The notes under the pieces are model-generated. The model was not told the origin of the DNA. It saw only the letters and a list, made by a program, of their open reading frames with translations, and searched no databases. Of a stretch of 32,525 bases of DNA, positions 31,226 to 32,525 are shown piece after piece (position 1 is the stretch's first letter; each line of letters starts with the position of its first letter). Location: assembly GCF_002149035.1 (NCBI RefSeq), contig NZ_NGFP01000075.1:1-32525 (forward strand). Direction: 5' to 3'. The translations under genes and the position numbers were made by a program. This stretch comes from Streptosporangium minutum (lineage in GTDB: Bacteria; Actinomycetota; Actinomycetes; Streptosporangiales; Streptosporangiaceae).

Positions 31226-32525
31226 CCGCGTTGCTCGGGGGCCGATACCGTCCGCTGGGGCGGATCGCGACGGGCGGCATGGGCGAGGTCTGGCGGGCCA
31301 AGGACGAGCTGCTCGGCCGCGAGGTGGCGGTGAAGCTGCTCCGCCGGCACGTGGCGGCCGATCCGGCCTTCCGCGAGCGGTTCCGCAGGGAGGCGAGGAT
31401 CGCGGCGAAGCTGGCCGACCCCGGCATCGCCCAGGTCTTCGACTACGGCGAGGCCGACGGCGTCGCCTACCTGGTGATGGAGCTCGTCCCCGGCGAGTCC
31501 CTGGCCGGCATCCTGGCGCGCGACGGCGCCCTGAGCGTCGAGATCACCCTCGACGTGGTCTACCAGACCGCCAAGGCCCTGCGGGCGGCGCACGGCGCCG
31601 GGATCATCCACCGGGACATCAAACCGGGCAACCTCCTGGTCACCGGGGCCGGTGTGATCAAGATCACAGACTTCGGCATCGCCAGGGCGCTGGAGGCCTC
31701 GTCGATGACCCAGACGGGCACCGTGCTCGGCACCGCGCAGTACGTCAGCCCCGAGCAGGCCTCGGGAGACCCGCTGACCTTCGCGACCGACATCTACTCC
31801 CTGGGCGTGGTCGCCTACGAGTGCCTGGCGGGGCGCCCGCCGTTCGTCGCCGAGACGCAGGTGGCGATCGCGCTCATGCATCTCGGCGAGACCCCGCCGC
31901 CGCTGCCCGGGAGCGTGCCCGCAGCGGTGCGCGAGCTGGTCATGGCCTGCCTTTCGAAGGACCCCGGGCGGCGCCCCGCCGGAGCCGGGGAGCTGGCCGG
32001 CCGGGCGTACGCGCTGCGCGAGTCGCTCGCCACCGCGGGCGCCGCCGACCTGGCCATGCTCACCGACCCCGCGGGGTGGCGGGTGGAGCCGGCGGGCGAA
32101 TGGCCTCGGGAGATCGCCCCCGCCCTGGCATCGACTCCGGGTCCTGGTCCGGCCACGGCTTCCGGCCCGGCCACGGGCTCCGGTCCCGCTCCGGCGCGGA
32201 CGGCGCGGATCGCCCCGAGGCGCCGTGGCCTGCGCCGGACGACGGCGATCGTCGCGGTCGCCGCGGGGTGCGCCGCCGCCGTCGGACTGGGCACACTGGT
32301 GGCCCACGACCTGACGGAGCGCAACGGCGAGAGCACGTCGGAGGAGCCGGTCGTGCCGCTGAGCCCGGTCACCAAGACCCCCACGGTCCGGCCGAGCAGA
32401 ACCAAGCCGGTGACGACCAGATCGCCTGTCTCGCCGACGAAGCCACTCCGCCCTTCCCCCACGCCGTCGGCTACGGTAAGCACATCGGTCAAACCCAGCC
32501 CCCGGCCGACCACGTCGCCATCGCC
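31222..32525 (+). CDS. pknA: PknA-position Ser/Thr protein kinase, 3'-truncated
   Basis: The frame is open from ATG 31222 (overlapping the pbpA stop) to the right edge, 434 codons. The Hanks-type kinase domain (about 8-270) has the Gly-rich loop G-x-x-x-x-G-G-M-G-E-V, K38, H-R-D132-I-K-P-G-N, D150-F-G and the activation segment V-L-G-T-A-Q-Y-V-S-P-E-Q with Thr residues for autophosphorylation. An Ala/Pro/Gly linker leads to one transmembrane helix (about 340-358), then an extracytoplasmic Thr/Pro/Ser-rich tail with no PASTA repeat in view. PknA by position after pbpA; the missing 3' end could still change that. Confidence 0.9.
   Translation, partial: MTALLGGRYRPLGRIATGGMGEVWRAKDELLGREVAVKLLRRHVAADPAFRERFRREARIAAKLADPGIAQVFDYGEADGVAYLVMELVPGESLAGILARDGALSVEITLDVVYQTAKALRAAHGAGIIHRDIKPGNLLVTGAGVIKITDFGIARALEASSMTQTGTVLGTAQYVSPEQASGDPLTFATDIYSLGVVAYECLAGRPPFVAETQVAIALMHLGETPPPLPGSVPAAVRELVMACLSKDPGRRPAGAGELAGRAYALRESLATAGAADLAMLTDPAGWRVEPAGEWPREIAPALASTPGPGPATASGPATGSGPAPARTARIAPRRRGLRRTTAIVAVAAGCAAAVGLGTLVAHDLTERNGESTSEEPVVPLSPVTKTPTVRPSRTKPVTTRSPVSPTKPLRPSPTPSATVSTSVKPSPRPTTSPS

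Noticed and set aside
1-32525. CRISPR arrays, insertion sequences, prophage genes, rRNA, or an oriC with DnaA boxes
   Set aside because: No spaced identical repeats, transposase, integrase, rRNA-like sequence or DnaA-box cluster was seen.

Overview
The window is very GC-rich, has strong third-position G/C bias, and uses many GTG starts and 4-bp ATGA/GTGA gene overlaps. Its gene content (fhaA-fhaB-pstP-rodA-pbpA-Ser/Thr kinase next to tRNA-Leu, a BldG-like STAS protein, an RsbW-like ATPase, GPP34 and LCP proteins) is that of a morphologically complex actinobacterium. I favour the Streptosporangiales or relatives over Mycobacterium, by inference only. All of it looks chromosomal; I see no insertion sequence, phage, plasmid or CRISPR signature.

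Layout: (1) 1-3.4 kb: the 3' end of a membrane protein, a perfect bidirectional terminator, then serS and pheA on the minus strand. (2) 3.4-9.5 kb: cell-envelope glycan genes. These are a GT87-like mannosyltransferase (minus), a large alkaline-phosphatase-like polytopic membrane protein (plus), and a minus-strand operon of STAS anti-sigma antagonist, GT2 glycosyltransferase and GT-C membrane glycosyltransferase, whose 3' end overlaps the convergent gene by 119 bp. (3) 9.7-16.9 kb: a Cys-containing protein with a hexapeptide-repeat tail, an OmpR-type two-component system, two tiny membrane proteins and a short YidC/Oxa1 paralogue, an RsbW-like ATPase, an orphan PAS-GAF-PAS histidine kinase, and an O6-methylguanine-DNA methyltransferase. 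(4) 17-20.3 kb: a thiamine-precursor salvage neighbourhood: a TPP riboswitch in front of an NCS1 (CytX-type) transporter, a rhodanese, TenA and a DM13 membrane protein. (5) 20.3-25.3 kb: GPP34, an LCP ligase, and two overlapping CNNM/CBS transport-type genes preceded by a candidate leader peptide and hairpins. (6) 25.6-32.5 kb: tRNA-Leu(CAG) and the conserved growth/division operon fhaA-fhaB-pstP-rodA-pbpA-kinase, which runs off the right edge.

The last operon couples Ser/Thr phosphorylation (kinase, phosphatase, two FHA readers) to peptidoglycan elongation (RodA glycosyltransferase, PbpA transpeptidase). The GT87, GT-C, GT2 and LCP proteins fit wall or lipoglycan assembly. The STAS protein, the RsbW-like ATPase and the orphan kinase could form a sigma-factor partner-switching circuit, but no sigma factor lies in the window.

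The most unusual signals are regulatory. Several genes (serS, pheA, the response regulator, a 55-aa membrane protein, the STAS gene, the GPP34 gene) have a TANNNT box ending exactly 6-7 nt before the start codon, pointing to leaderless transcripts. The CBS operon appears to have a 26-codon Cys-Pro-Cys-Gly leader ORF overlapping the structural gene, with consecutive hairpins, one of which covers the downstream ribosome-binding site.
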